A stretch of 60,000 nucleotides of DNA from Adiantum capillus-veneris. Lineage: Eukaryota > Streptophyta > Polypodiopsida > Polypodiales > Pteridaceae. Location: contig CM043971.1 in assembly GCA_014529385.2 (NCBI GenBank), forward strand, positions 26,703,769-26,763,768, in the 5' to 3' direction. The first letter of the stretch is position 1. Every line of letters starts with the position of its first letter. The position numbers and the translations under genes were made by a program. The notes beneath the pieces were generated by a model. The model was not told the DNA's origin. It made no database searches and saw only the letters and a list, made by a program, of their open reading frames with translations. This document shows, piece after piece, positions 23,269 through 34,885 of the stretch.

Positions 23269-23487
23269 CTACATTTGGGCGGGCTTGTCTTGTTGGGTAT
23301 ATCCTACAGTCAGTGCATTCCAAGAGATCACATTCCAAACACGAAGCTCTTCAAGCACTTTTTGTACTTTATGAGACGTACACCACATTTGACGTACATG
23401 CCGGCCAAGGCCTCTATTAGATGATATTTTGGACTTTGAGCTCATCAAGGACTTTTTGTGCTTTTGTAATAGAACTATATTAGGCAT
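23269..23487 (-). pseudogene. PPR-protein gene fragment inside an LTR
   Basis: The minus-strand frame ends with VQKVLEELRVWNVISWNALTV followed by GYTQQ. It resembles one pentatricopeptide repeat of plant organelle RNA-editing or processing proteins (typical pattern: A-x-x-VF-x-x-L-x-x-R-NV-x-SWN-x-x-I-x-GY). Only about one repeat is convincing; the N-terminal half of the ORF is not recognised and the frame ends soon after. Its position inside the LTR-A repeat suggests capture of host coding DNA. It cannot be checked in the 5' LTR because that copy is broken before this point. Confidence 0.6.
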
Positions 23488-23890
23488 AAATATTCACCCA
23501 AGCAAAGAAATACCAAGCACGACTCCTTTCTCTAGAAGATCTTAACTATCTTTGTGAATTTTATGCCGTCTCCAGCAATCCGGTACGGATCTGCAATCGT
23601 CTTAAACTTCAAACTGCCATAACTTCTTCACCGTAGCTCCAATCGACGAGTCGTAAAGACACGCCGGTTCTAGATCATAATATCCCATCTGTGCTCACTT
23701 CAAGCATAGTCCTTTTTAGCACCATTAAGGAATCTATTGGCCTTTTCAAGCGGCATCTGGCATACATTAATCATTAAACATGGCCTGCTAACAAGCCTTG
23801 ATCACTGCTCAATAAATGTGCATGCTTCAAAGAAGCTTAGCTTGCATTTCTCTGCTATTTTTCTCTTCATGGCAGCGGAACTGCACGACA

Positions 23891-23913
23891 TCCACCCCCT
23901 TTGGACCTGCACA
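23891..23913 (-). other. Polypurine tract of the LTR-A element
   Basis: On the minus strand it reads GGTCCAAAGGGGGTGGA directly before TGTCGTGC. The LTR-B element has GGTTCAAAGGGGGTGGA before TGTCGTGC at the same place. Between 23914 and 24384 there is no ORF. Confidence 0.8.
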
Positions 23914-24384
23914 GCCTCCGATTTGTGCCAGCTGCACTTCAAGCTGCATCTGCTTTAGGTATCTTAAGCTCTTTCCCATCAAAAATCTTTGAACCGTATC
24001 TGTCGTATCTCCAAAGCATTAAATTATGGAAAACCTGTTTAGTGAACCCCGCCAGACTCAAGTGCTCCAGTTAATGATGCACACGGCTTGACCATTAAGC
24101 TCTCTTTAAGTAACCCTATCAAGCTCAAGTATGCCTTACTCAGTTTGCACACAAAATGGCCATCAAGTCCTTTACTTCAAGTTATGGTAGCAGAACCAAC
24201 TCAAAAGACGTGAAGATACTTCATCAATTGTCCAAAGAAGTCAGTTGGAAGCTAGCCATGTAATCTTATTGAATGCATAACCAAAAACTCTTCTGACTTA
24301 GCATAGATCTAGAAAAAAATTTATTGTACCATGCAACCTGCTACAACAGATAACTGGTACTCTTCAAATCAACAACTTTGCACT

Positions 24385-25988
24385 TTAGTAGCCCCCGGGA
24401 TCAAACGAGAAACCAATCATTTGCCCCACTGTGAGCATTCCTTTAAAAAAATTGCACCATCCTCCAGGATCATAGGGAAAATACAAGAATTTCCAATCAG
24501 TAAAGCATAAACATAAATTAGCCCACACATCTTCATACAAACCGCCTCGATCATATGGCATACAAGTCAATTGCCCCGGACCATGCATATATCTGTCACC
24601 TCCTGGGTCAAAAGCTAGCTCAAAATCCCCTACATCATAAGGTAACATCAGATTCCATATAGCATCAGGTAGCATCAGATACTTCCATATCCCTTGTGCA
24701 ACTGGCTCATCCAATTGTCGATCATCAATCACACGTAAAAGCATTGGCAATGCACCTTCACTCTCACTAGTATTGACATTCCGATCATACATATCTGAAT
24801 ACATCAAGTCTCTGGCAAAACTCTCTTCATTAGGCTCGAAAGATGCATCAGAAAACAATTCCCTATCTTGTAGAGGCTCAAAATCAAGTAGTGCATCATG
24901 TAACAACTGCATAAGATCATCATCTGCTGCATCTGAACAAACTGGCTCATGCATGAATCTAAATTGATTGCCATCCTTAGCATCTATATTTGATAACCCT
25001 TCCAAAGCTTCGTCCAATAAGCACATAAGATCTAGGTCCACTACTTCATAAGGTTCCTCCATCTTGCACATCTCAGGCTGCTGTAAACTAAGATTTCCAC
25101 ATGTGACATGCATACTAAATGCATCTGCTGTAAACTTCTCTTTAAGTCTTTCACCCTCATCCAAATATCTTTGCACTTCTATAGCACAAAGTTCAGCATG
25201 CCCATTGAAAATTTCATCTACTGCACTGTCTGTATCATCGACACAATGAAACCAATCATATTCGACACCAAGAAATTGCACTTCACTATGAACCCCCTCT
25301 GAATCAACATCATCAAGTTCATGATTATTCTGCCATAGTGTGAGCCCTGTGTCACAAATTCTTGATAGAGAACAAGTTTTCTCCCTCTCTAAATCACCAT
25401 CATCAAATCCACGATAAGTCTTCCAGATCGGTAGCTTTAAGGTCACAGAAGCGTGTCAAAGGAGTCTGCACTCCCTTTGAATCATCATAATCATGTTCAA
25501 GATCATAATCACGTTCAAGATCATTTAAGGTCACAGAAGCGTGTCAAAGGAGTCTGCACTCCCTTTGAATCATCATAATCACGTTCAAGATCATTTTTCT
25601 AATTTGATAGTTGTGCTTCACTAAAACTTGTCAATGAAGGAATCTGCACCCCCTCTGAATCAACATTTTGCAGATATTCAAGCACATACTCTTGCTTAAC
25701 CAAGTCCTCAAAATTTGGTATATCCATGGTATACCCAAAAACCATGGTCCTGCTGGTCTCAACAGCAGCCCTGCTTTGACCTATAACATTTGTATCATTA
25801 ATCAACTCTTTGGCAAAACCTATATCAGTATCATCAATCACCTCTATGGTAGAATCTGTACTAGAAAAATTTTTCTCTGATTCTAAGTCAGTAGAAAACG
25901 TATCAGTTGTAACCGAATCTTCATGCATGTCTACTTGAATATGGTTGCACTCATTCACCTTCACAATTTCTTCATGAGCTTTAGCCAC
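24385..25988 (-). pseudogene. Acidic 3' ORF of the LTR-A element with DPGG peptide repeats (two frames)
   Basis: Two minus-strand ORFs (25988-25599, 129 codons; 25446-24385, 353 codons) form one acidic region interrupted by a 157-bp stretch of duplicated DNA. The protein is rich in Asp, Glu and Leu. Motifs of the form DSEGVQ recur in the first part and LMQLLHDALLDFE-type segments in the middle. The last 110 residues repeat a (F/Y)DPGG or YDRGG motif about every 15-40 residues: AFDPGGD, MPYDRGG, FPYDPGGW, FSFDPGGY. A related ORF precedes the 3' LTR of the LTR-B element (37230-38370) and ends FPFDPGGL. I recognise no known domain. Its place between the pol side and the 3' LTR is where plant gypsy elements sometimes carry an additional or env-like ORF, but function is unknown. 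Confidence 0.65.
25438..25594. repeat. Tandem duplication (about 80-bp unit) inside the acidic ORF
   Basis: AGGTCACAGAAGCGTGTCAA and the following 40 bp occur twice (from 25440 and 25526), with additional GATCATAATCACGTTCAA repeats. It breaks the reading frame between the two ORFs. Confidence 0.85.
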
Positions 25989-28354
25989 TTCGTTGTTTTA
26001 ATCCCCTCATTTCTTTTCCTTTTTTACTACAGGTATATGTTGATAGCCATTTTTCGGCTCTCCATAATTGCCATAGTAAGTTACTCCACCCTACCAAATT
26101 CACCCAAACGCTATGGCTATCCCTACCATTTCACTGTACATAGGCGTGTGTGAGTTAGGGGGCTTTTCCCATATCTTCTTAAAAACCCCCAGCTAGCTAG
26201 TCACTGGGATAGTTGAGCCAAAAAAATAAAAAAAATAAAAGTATATTATGGCCTCTTTGTGTGTAAATACTTCATTGTATATATGGCCTAAATATAGGGA
26301 TTTTTTATAATTATTTTGGTATTTTATTTAAATATTCTACTTAGGTGTGTGTTTTATTAAACCTATGTACACCTTCTTTCATTCTGTTACACCATAATTA
26401 TATTTTTTGCCAATATTGTACATACTCTAACCTCATATTTTTCCTTTATACAAATCACTCCCACATTTTCACCCTCACCCTCACCCTCGTGAAAACAAAA
26501 AATTGATTTCTACTCATTGGTTACTTTTATTATATTATTTACTTGCATACCTTTTCCTCTTTCACCCAAAATAATTCAAGGAGGGACCATATCATATGAT
26601 TCCAATATCTTTCCATATCCATAACTCCTCCATATTTTTATTATTATTTTTACTCATTATTCTAACACCATGTGTTCATTGAGCTAAAGTCCATGAATAG
26701 TCCATACATTAGTCCCACCATGTATATATTTCTTTATTCACCAATAATCCTCCTCCATGCATGGGTCAAGGGCAACTTGGATGCTTTGTATTATAATATG
26801 ACAAAGGAGGGGCTCACTCTTGGATGAATTGTACAAATTCAACAAAGGAGGGGGCCACTAAAAGACTTCTGCAGGCATACAAAACAGGCTTTTTGGTGAG
26901 AATTTTGGCACCTATCTCCACTCCGAATTTGGAGCGGTGGTCAAAAGAGAAAATGTAGCCCACGCTTTGAATAATTACCTCAAATTTTTTCATGATTTTT
27001 GGAGCTACCAGCGGTGAGCTATGATTTTTTGAGTGGACCCCAATCTGCCCACTTTTCTCACAAGTAGCTTTTAGTCTTCTCTCACCCTTCCACACACCTA
27101 CTCACTCTTACACATCCCTCCCTCTCGTTCCCTCACTCAAACTTGCAATTTCCATGGCTTCTCCCACCCTCTTCACCATTACCCTTCTCTCTCATCCCTA
27201 TAGTTCTTTTATGAACCTCTACATACATACACCCTCTCCATGTCTCTCTCTATTGCTTCTATGTTACAATTTCATTTACCTCTCCTAAAAATATCTAAAA
27301 TTCAGAATCTTAACCATGATAACTTCTGCAAATTGAGGATTTTTCATCAACAAATCCTCTTTTCATCGTGGTGGTCAACCGTGGCGGCGGCGTAAAGAAG
27401 CGAAGAAGAAGAAGAAGACCAGCGGTCATTTTTTCCACAATCTACACAAGGGTGAGTTCAAGCTTCTTCAAAGCTTCACCATCTCAATGATTCTCTTTTA
27501 ATTCATCCCTCTTCCTTCATCAAATCAACTCATCCTACCCATTGTAAATGTATCACTAACAATTCTAGTGATTATTACCACTAACAACTAACTTCTCTTG
27601 TAAAAATGCACCCACACTATCAACATATGTAGTAGGCAACCGCACAAGTAAACCAACTTCACTCACTCCCATGGAAGTTTCTCTCCTTTCACCACATCAA
27701 TAATTCTCTTACTTGAGCCCACATCCATGTGACTCAAGAGAAAAGAGAGACCCCATTCTCATTTGAAATTCATAAAAATTCATAATCCTTGATCTTTCCT
27801 AATAAAATTGATTAGGCTTAATCCTAATCAAGGCTTCTAAAACCTATAAATAGAACCCATTCCTCCTTGTAAAAGATATCACTATACCATTGCACATTAG
27901 ATTGAGCGCAGCACACGTCAGTTCTATCTTGGTTGTAAGGAGAGAGTAAGCTTTCTATACACCATCACTTTGGTGCATAGAAAAGCTTGAGCTAGTTTGA
28001 GTGAGTGCAAGTAGAAGATATTCTTCCTACCATTGTTGTATCTACCCCAACATCAATGAATTGGTAGTTTTGGGTGCAATTCATGTCCAAAGGCTCACGC
28101 TTCTCCTCCAATTTGGCTTGGCAAACTCATTCAACTTCATAAGGTGACTTGTTTCATTGAAGGTTGTTGTTTTGTTGCTTGTGATTCATTGGCTATTGTT
28201 TGGCTACCATTGTAAGAGGGTGGATGGTGAGAGGGCTCCCATAACCCTAAGACAATGTGCTAGTGATGCTATAACCAAATCTTGTCACTTGATTCTGCAA
28301 GCTCTAAGTTCCTTTTTTGTGCAAAATATAAAGTTGAAGCTAAGTTGTACACCA

Positions 28355-28439
<85 letters not shown>

Positions 28440-28739
28440 TTTTAGTGTGTGAGAGTGTTCCATTGGTGTTAGGGTTAGTGTAAATTCCTTGCTTGTTTGT
28501 GGGTTGCTCTAACGATTCTCCTCTTTTGCGTCCTAGTTCGCTCTTAAACTAGGTGGTGCCCCTTGTGTAGTTGGGATTTGGCTGTGGGTTTGTTGTTTGG
28601 GTTTGTGTTGTGTTGTGCCTCAGCCCCATTGAGCAGCACGGGAGCCTTGAAGGGTGTCTAGAGGTTTCTCTTCTTGTTACCCGCCCCGGACCGCCTCAAT
28701 GTTCTTTGCAAAATTCACCTTGTGTGGTTTGAGGCTGTA
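25989..28739. other. Unassigned insertion-like block within the LTR-A element
   Basis: It lies between the acidic ORF and the gag-like segment and contains none of the expected pol genes. A good TATA-like box (CCTATAAATAGAACCC at about 27843-27858) is followed by a leader-like region and a (TC)n tract at 28358-28435. This could be an LTR or promoter of another element, but I find no partner LTR or primer-binding site in the window. Confidence 0.4.
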
Positions 28740-29211
28740 GAGACTCACCCTCAAAGACTTCTACTTCATGCAAGGCATCTATAAATCCCAACTTTTCATA
28801 CACAGCTTTGACTATGTCTTCATCATTAGCCTGTAAGAAGGTAGAATCCTGCACAATAAACTCATCAATCACAACTTCTAACTTTGATCATACTTGTCAT
28901 CGAATATCTGCGTAGTTTGGTAGACTTGAACTCTATTCTTGATAGCCTTCACACTGTTCATAACGTACTTGCACAATAGCTTCTTTGAAATACTCCCAGT
29001 CATCGTTGCAAGCTTTGGTAACTTCTTGAATCTGCTCCTTCACATCTGAACTCACTAACTTCTCAAAAGATTTTATCATCAACTCTTGTGGTATCTCTCT
29101 TACCTTGGTCTCTAGCTCATAGCACTCTAGGTAGCCCTCTGGATCGTATCCATCAAAGAGTATTCTCTCGTTGTATACTGCATCTAAAGCTGCATCCAAA
29201 GCTTCATCCAT
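28740..29211 (-). pseudogene. Gag-like segment of the LTR-A element
   Basis: The ORF at 29211-28933 begins MDEALDAALDAVYNERILF, then DGYDPEGYLECYELE and a helical stretch ending NDDWEYFKEAIVQVRYEQ. The placing just downstream of the 5' LTR, and a block resembling the start of the retrotransposon gag capsid domain (G-x-(D/N)-P-x-x-YL-x-x-(F/Y)E), suggest gag, but the match is loose. After the stop at 28933 an acidic frame resumes (EVVIDEFIVQDSTF..., about 28890-28740). It is preceded, after a stop, by a short acidic frame (29395-29215). Fragmentary and non-functional. Confidence 0.5.
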
Positions 29212-29406
29212 TTAATTTTTCTTCTTTGCGGTCTCCATTTCAAGCAGAGACCCTTGAACCAATTGAAGCATCTTTGAAAAATCTGGAACTGTAGACTTAT
29301 TATCAAAACCGTTTGCACTTAACTCTGCAATCATCTTCATCATCTGCTCTAAATTCTCCATCTTTACCTCCCACCCCAGCTTGTTTCACGTCAGGTTCAC
29401 CAAAGA

Positions 29407-30525
29407 TGTCGAGGGATATGTGTTCGCTACGTGAGCCGCGGGCCTCTGGCTGTGGGAGGTGTGAAAGAGAGAGAACAAGAACAACTGATGCTACTAACAC
29501 TAGAAATCACCGTACCCATCAATTAATTGATTAATGTTTTGCGTACAACTTAATTCGTAGCCAAGGTGGACTATTAACAGCACCGTCACTTGGATCATCT
29601 ACTAACTAGGAGTTTAAGCTCCTGTTTATTATAGGATTAACCGGGCCGTTAACGACACCAGACTTAACAAAATGCTAATTCAATCTCTAATGGATGACAG
29701 TGATAGAAATTCCCTCATGTCACTTCATCTTCTTTGATTGCCCCGTGGATCCTGCAAGCTTCAATTCACTTCACTCCCTCAATCATCAAATGCTTTGGAC
29801 TAGCTTAATTGCCATTCTCTAGTTGTAACTTCCTCCTGCTTCTTAACTTGCTTTGTTTACCGTGCATGCCTTCTTCTGCTTTGACCAAACTCCTTCTCAA
29901 GTTTCGACCAAGCTCCTCCTATGAATCTCCTTTGTCCCCTTTGCTAAGCTTGCTCTTGCTTACTTCAAGCTTTCCGTTTGCTTGTAAATCTCCTTCTCGC
30001 CTTGGCTTGCTCAAGCCTCGACCTCGATCTGCCTTTCTTGCCTTGGCTTGCTCCAACTAAGCTCTACTTTTACTTGTAATCCTCTTCTCGCCTTAGCTTG
30101 CTCAAGCCTCCACCTTGATCTGACTTTCTTGCCTTGGCTTGCTCAAGCTTCGCTTGGAATCCCCTTCAAAGTAACTTCCTCTCGTGCAATTTCCTTGACC
30201 AAGCTCCGAGCCTTGGCTTCTTCTTGTTCAAGCTCGAGAGGGAGAGAGAAATATTTCCCGAGCATGAGAGTGAGAGAGAGGGAGCTTTGCTCCTTGCTCC
30301 GACCCCTCCCCGCCTTCCTCTTCTTGGTTTTCTCTCCTATGCTTCCCCTCATTAAGCTCCCCTTAAGCTCTCGTTGCCTTCCTCTCATTTTTATGCCCTA
30401 ACAAACCCTCTAATAATAGTCCTCACTTCCCCCTAGGCAACGATGGCGCCGTGGTTGCTAGGTGGGAAGCAACGCGATGATGTGGTAGAGCAGGATTCCG
30501 GGCAGCTTCAAACGAGATGCGAGTA
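29407..30525 (-). repeat. 5' LTR of the LTR-A element (truncated by a CACTA insertion)
   Basis: It matches 21045-23075 over its whole length but has no solo LTR. It ends CGACA (TGTCG on the plus strand at 29407). The first internal bases on the minus strand are TCTTTGGTGAACCTGACG, a possible but unassigned primer-binding site. At 30525 the match stops exactly where a CACTA terminus begins. Confidence 0.8.
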
Positions 30526-30962
30526 CACTACAACACAAACAGGTGCCTTCGACACAAATTTCAACGCAAACCGTCAAAAACAGCGTCAAAATCTTCATCC
30601 CTATGAAACCGTCGAAATACGCGTCGATATCTACGTCGATAGAATCTATTTTTGACACGTATTTTTACGCCTTTATGGACGCGTATTTCGACGACCATAT
30701 CAAAAAAAAAATATTGGACAGAGGACAGGCAGCATGGCCTGTGCCCAGTGAAAAGATGGACACAGGCACAGCCAGACTGCCTGTCCTCTCCCAAGAAAGC
30801 GAGAAGCACCAAAATCAACCATGCTCCCGCAAAATTTTTGGCAGAGTTCCTTTCGTTTTAACATAAACTTTTCAAAAAAGACCATATGTATACGCTTCCT
30901 ACATGATATACATGTAGGATCTCACATGAGATTTAAGGCACAACTTGATGGAAGAAATGAAA

Positions 30963-31110
30963 CGAACTTTGTGCAAAACCATAACCAAATCAAAAACATA
31001 ACCATAACCATATTGATCAAAACCATAACCATAAACAAAACAATAACCATAACCATAACCATAACCATAAAGTTAAACATAGCCATAAACAAAACAATAA
31101 CCATAACCAT
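30963..31110. repeat. (AACCAT)n-type hexamer array
   Basis: ATAACC and ATAAAC words recur for about 150 bp inside the CACTA 3' region. It generates spurious Ile/Thr-rich ORFs. Confidence 0.9.
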
Positions 31111-31530
31111 GTCTATACAAGAAAGAAACACAGAGATGTGTCTATGTCTCACAAAACATATATAGAAATCCACTGATAACTCGCGCATCACAACCTGCAC
31201 ATAAAGGGACAAGTCACAAAATTAGTATGATATTACTTCACATATAATTAATTAATTAAGTCAAATCATACATATTATTTGTCTGGATCAAACGTCTCAC
31301 CTCAATCGATCAGTGAGACTCTAAGGCCTCCCAGTCTACAGGCTCTCCTACGGCAGCAAGATCATTCAATACTTCATAAATGCCTCTCCGATATCCATCT
31401 GTCTCCTCCTGGCGTGTCGGGGCTCGATGCATGGCAAGATTCTGCGTTTATACAAAAACCAAATTAATTAAGAATACATGATTCATCGCTCTTGAAAAAA
31501 AAACGAAAAACCTAGGATTGGATTGGAAAC

Positions 31531-32469
31531 TCACAAACTCATAGCGAAAGGTATCGAAGCCTCCGCTGCTGCCAAGATGAGATGTGCCCCTGGTCTCCCT
31601 ACGTACCTCCGCGGCGAGATGCTATTGTTTGAACCTCGTATCCGTTGTCTTCTCATCCTCCCTGATCTGCTGCTACGCCTCGTGTGAGAGGCCCAAAGGC
31701 TTCGGCGAGCCCTACCTGAAAGCCCGACGAGCTGCATCTCGATGATGTTTCACGGTGTCCCATGCAACATTCGTGATCCACCTCCTTAGAAGCTTCTCTG
31801 AACCTAGAGCAGGCTGATAATCTCTCATGATGGTCTCCACTATATGATTAATTTTGTTGCGATCTTGATGACTCCAAGACGTCATGATGATGCTAGAAAA
31901 CTGCACCTCCATGAGCTGACGAACCCGCTGTCTCATCTCAGTCCCGACACTATCCATGTCAACCTGTCCATCTGGTCGTACAATATAGACCTTGGAGGCA
32001 CTAGGATCGTGTGCCCCCCAAGGTGCTCGAGGTGTTCCAAGAGGTGTGTTGAGAGGTGTGCCTGGGTAGGACGGGGGTCGTGAGCGAGGAGGGGTCGAAG
32101 CATCTGTGGACCCTCCTCCACAGCCACCAACACCTCCACCTGATGATCGCCGAGATCGGCGAGTACACCTGTGCTACGAAGATGCTGACGTACCCGTCTC
32201 TACCATACCCCTAGGTGTCGAAGCGGCCGTGATGGGAGACCTCGCAGGCGTCGTATCCATAGGTGTCTCCCTCCCATAGGCATCCCCCCCATAGGCGTCA
32301 GACCCTCGGGTGTGAAGCCCGGAGGCGTGGTACCCGTACCTCTGGCTATCCAATACTGAGACACATCTGTCATCTGAGTGGGGATCATCCGTGTGATGAA
32401 GCCCATATATGCATCCGTACTCATAGGAGGGGGATCTCGCGTCTGGTCTGCCATACTAAAGTCCTGCAC
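31531..32469 (-). pseudogene. tnpA-like gene of the minus-strand CACTA element (decayed)
   Basis: Pieces in several frames resemble the second gene of the plus-strand element. A Pro/Thr-rich segment with repeated TP motifs (about 32300-32030) is followed by a helical block (31957-31712: VGTEMRQRVRQLMEVQF, then SWSHQDRNKINHI, then RRWITNVAWDTVKHHRDA). Frameshifts separate the parts and a stop ends the block at 31712; an Arg/Ser-rich frame continues to 31531. TNPA-type proteins bind subterminal repeats and help bring element ends together. The similarity is in layout and composition rather than in a diagnostic motif. Confidence 0.5.
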
Positions 32470-32489
32470 AAAGAAAGTAAAAGAAAGCT

Positions 32490-33173
32490 TCAGAACACCT
32501 TTGTTTGAAGTAAGAAAGAGCTTAATTTTAAATCAACGTCTTCACACAAACACTTACAAGCCTCGACTAGTGAGGCATCATCGATAAGATCTTGCACCGT
32601 ATCATTGTCTATCTCTAACTGCAGACATAACTCTGCCCCAACTTGTTCTGGCGGATTGTCTTTATCCATTGTATCTTCATCTATAAGTGTCATATTTGCC
32701 TCGTCTGCATCATCCCTTGTATATCTGTCAGCTTCCTCTACCATACCTTCGTCCATCTCATCTAATGTCACAGTAGTATCTGTGTCGTCTGGTCGACTTT
32801 CCTTCAGGAGCTCTTGCCCTTCAAATACTTGTTTATTTCTTGGAGCAACCTGAACCACAAACCACCATTGTCGCTCTCGAGGGTCCGGTACAAAGACCAC
32901 TTGCTAGCAATGTTTAGGGAGAGCAAACGTGTCGCTCGTATCTGTCCAAACCTTTGTAGAATCTATCTGCACAATCTTGTTTCCATCTCTGCGTACCGTT
33001 GCATTGCGACCAGAAGTAATCACCTTGAACCACTTCACATCCAACAAAAACATCTCAAACCGTCTGAAGCTGACTTTCAAGATATTTGACACCAGACCAC
33101 AGTAATCCAGGTTGCTACTGCTCTTATTCGTGTCTCTGGCACTGGCCTTGCTCTTTTGCATGAAACTAACCAT
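32490..33173 (-). pseudogene. tnpD C-terminal part (DUF4216-like) of the minus-strand CACTA element
   Basis: The first exon-like block (33173-32905) reads LDYCGLVSNILKVSF, then LLDVKWFKVITSGRNATVRR, and ends in TDTSDTFALPKHC. It aligns with TYFGTLQEILRIDY, LFDVQWFKIIMEGRNATVRR and TDLRDTFVLPEHC of the plus-strand element (44894-45251). This is the DUF4216-type region found at the C-terminus of plant TNP2 transposases. A second block (32900-32490) continues VVFVPDPRERQWWFVVQVAP and an acidic tail, again parallel to the other copy. The catalytic transposase domain is absent, so this copy cannot encode active transposase. Confidence 0.75.
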
Positions 33174-33176
33174 TGT

Positions 33177-33242
33177 ATTTCTCTTTCAACGCTCTTGGGT
33201 GACATCGCTATAAAGGTGTTTCAGTTTGCTTGTTTCCCAACA
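33177..33242 (+). repeat. Fragment of the gypsy LTR seen at 51190-52047 (3' end only)
   Basis: It contains CGCTCTTGGGTGACATCGCT and ends GTTTCCCAACA, matching the last 66 bp of the 51190-52047 LTR and of the solo LTR. It is a truncated relic at the junction with the CACTA element. Confidence 0.85.
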
Positions 33243-34160
33243 ACGTTATTGGCCAATGCGAGTTCTTTTGGCTGCTTGGCACATTCTAGCCAGTCATCAT
33301 CGATCTGGTCTCCCTAACATTAGTTTTACCAACCCCATTTTCTCTCCCTATTTCTTGCTCATACTTTGGACACACACTCCAACAAATCTACAGTTGCAGA
33401 TTTTCGGTCAAAGGTTTGTGGAATGCAGCATGCTAGAATCTAGATTTTCCCTTGTTGCTACACTACTGTGTTGCAGGAAACCGTCCCTCCAGCCTCAGGA
33501 AACGCGTTTCTACATATCTGGTGAGGGAGTGCGTTTCTAGCTGCCTCGAAACGCTTTGAAACGGCACCTATTTTGCCCCTAAAGAAGCTAAGCTGGCGTT
33601 GGATTATTAAAAGAAAATCAAGCCTCCCTCTTTGAGCATGTTTGAACCGCCTTCTTTCAGCGTGTTTGTTCGGGCACCCATCTTAAAAAACCAAGCCCTC
33701 TTATCGAAAACAAATGCTAAAACTTGAGAAACAAGGAACTATTTGTCTGCAAAAACACAGAGAGCTCCAGAACTTTGCAAAATTCTCTTCTCGGCACGAT
33801 TGTGGGCAAGGGAAGCTTCCATTTTTGCGTGTTAATGAAAGAGGAAGACTCAATGGCCACAAGAACTTCTTTTTGCTTTCTTGCGAGCTCAAATTGTTTT
33901 GTTTCTCTGTGGTTGGCTATTGTCAAATGGGTATACCCCCGCCGTTTCCTTGTCCTAAAGAATTCCATTTCATATTCTTATAGACAGGTTGACGTTTCCA
34001 GTTTGGAAACGTTTCGTGCAACACAACTACACTATACTTGTTGCTAGTTATGGACTCACAACTACGCACGGCTTGGATCGCTTCATCATTCCATGCATGA
34101 TTTTTCAATGGCCACCCATGCACACAAACCTTGTGCCATCTCTCTCGCATCCGCCAGGTC

Positions 34161-34202
<42 letters not shown>

Positions 34203-34832
34203 CTGATGCAACTCCTGGCTCGCTGTCTCTTCTGCTTTCTCTCTCAAATCGTGAGTCTCTTGTGCTATCGAGACCACACCATTTCCCACCTTTTGAGGGT
34301 GAGGGGTGCTATTACAAGATATGTAGAGGCCATAAAGAGTGGGGAGTCAATACCATGGTCTCCTTTGTTTCTATTGTTGTCTTGGAGTAAAATTGTGGAC
34401 ACAAGAAATGAATAATAACTCAAGATTTAGAGGAGCCTGCTTAGGTATGCCATTCATGATCCACCACCCAATGGTCACTAGAGGCCATATCATCAAACCC
34501 CACAATGTGCTCCTACCTTGGCTCACTAGAGGCCATATCATCAAACCCCACAATCTGCTCCTACCTTGGCTCCGCTGAGTCCATAGCCTACGCATTGCAA
34601 ATTCAGCTCTCTCTAAACTGGTCGACCCCTCTCTTTCTCACCTAATGCAGATCTGAGTCCACGCACGAAGAAAACTGACTCATCTCTAAGCCCTATGAAC
34701 AACAAAAAGGTAGCCGCACTTAATGCGCAACGTTTCCTTGGGAAAAACGGCTTTGCATGTGCGCAAGAAACTGGTGGCCTTTGCTTTGCACGTCTTCAAC
34801 CGGAACGCCATTCAGACAGGTGCATGTACGCA

Positions 34833-34885
<53 letters not shown>

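Larger units (their letters stand above)
21045..23890 (-). repeat. 3' LTR of the minus-strand gypsy-like 'LTR-A' element, split by a solo LTR
   Basis: Its ends are TGTCGTGCAG (23890 inward, minus strand) and CCCTCGACA (21045), giving TGTCG/CGACA termini. The segment 21045-23075 matches 29407-30525, the 5' LTR, except for an 874-bp insertion (solo LTR plus target duplication). Immediately outside the 23890 end is a polypurine tract that matches the one of the LTR-B element at 38514. Without the insertion the LTR is about 1.97 kb. It holds a pyrimidine-rich stretch at 22330-22960 and a PPR gene fragment at 23269-23487. Confidence 0.8.
30526..33176 (-). mobile_element. CACTA (En/Spm-like) element, 3' part, minus orientation
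   Basis: The terminus CACTACAACACAAACAGG starts at 30526, directly abutting the LTR-A sequence at the point matching 23075/23076. Subterminal CGTCGAAATACGCGTCG-type words follow at 30590-30700. Internal genes in minus orientation are the C-terminal part of tnpD and a tnpA-like gene, the same order as in the plus-strand CACTA element at 41.3 kb. The other terminus is missing: the element stops near 33176, where a piece of gypsy LTR begins. Confidence 0.8.

Noticed and set aside
30963-31110. ATAACC hexamers as interstitial telomere repeats
   Set aside because: The unit differs from the plant telomere heptamer and lies inside a CACTA element.
33461-33477. CACTACTGTGTTGCAGG as the start of a further CACTA element
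   Set aside because: No complementary end or transposase sequence is found nearby; a five-base match is weak.
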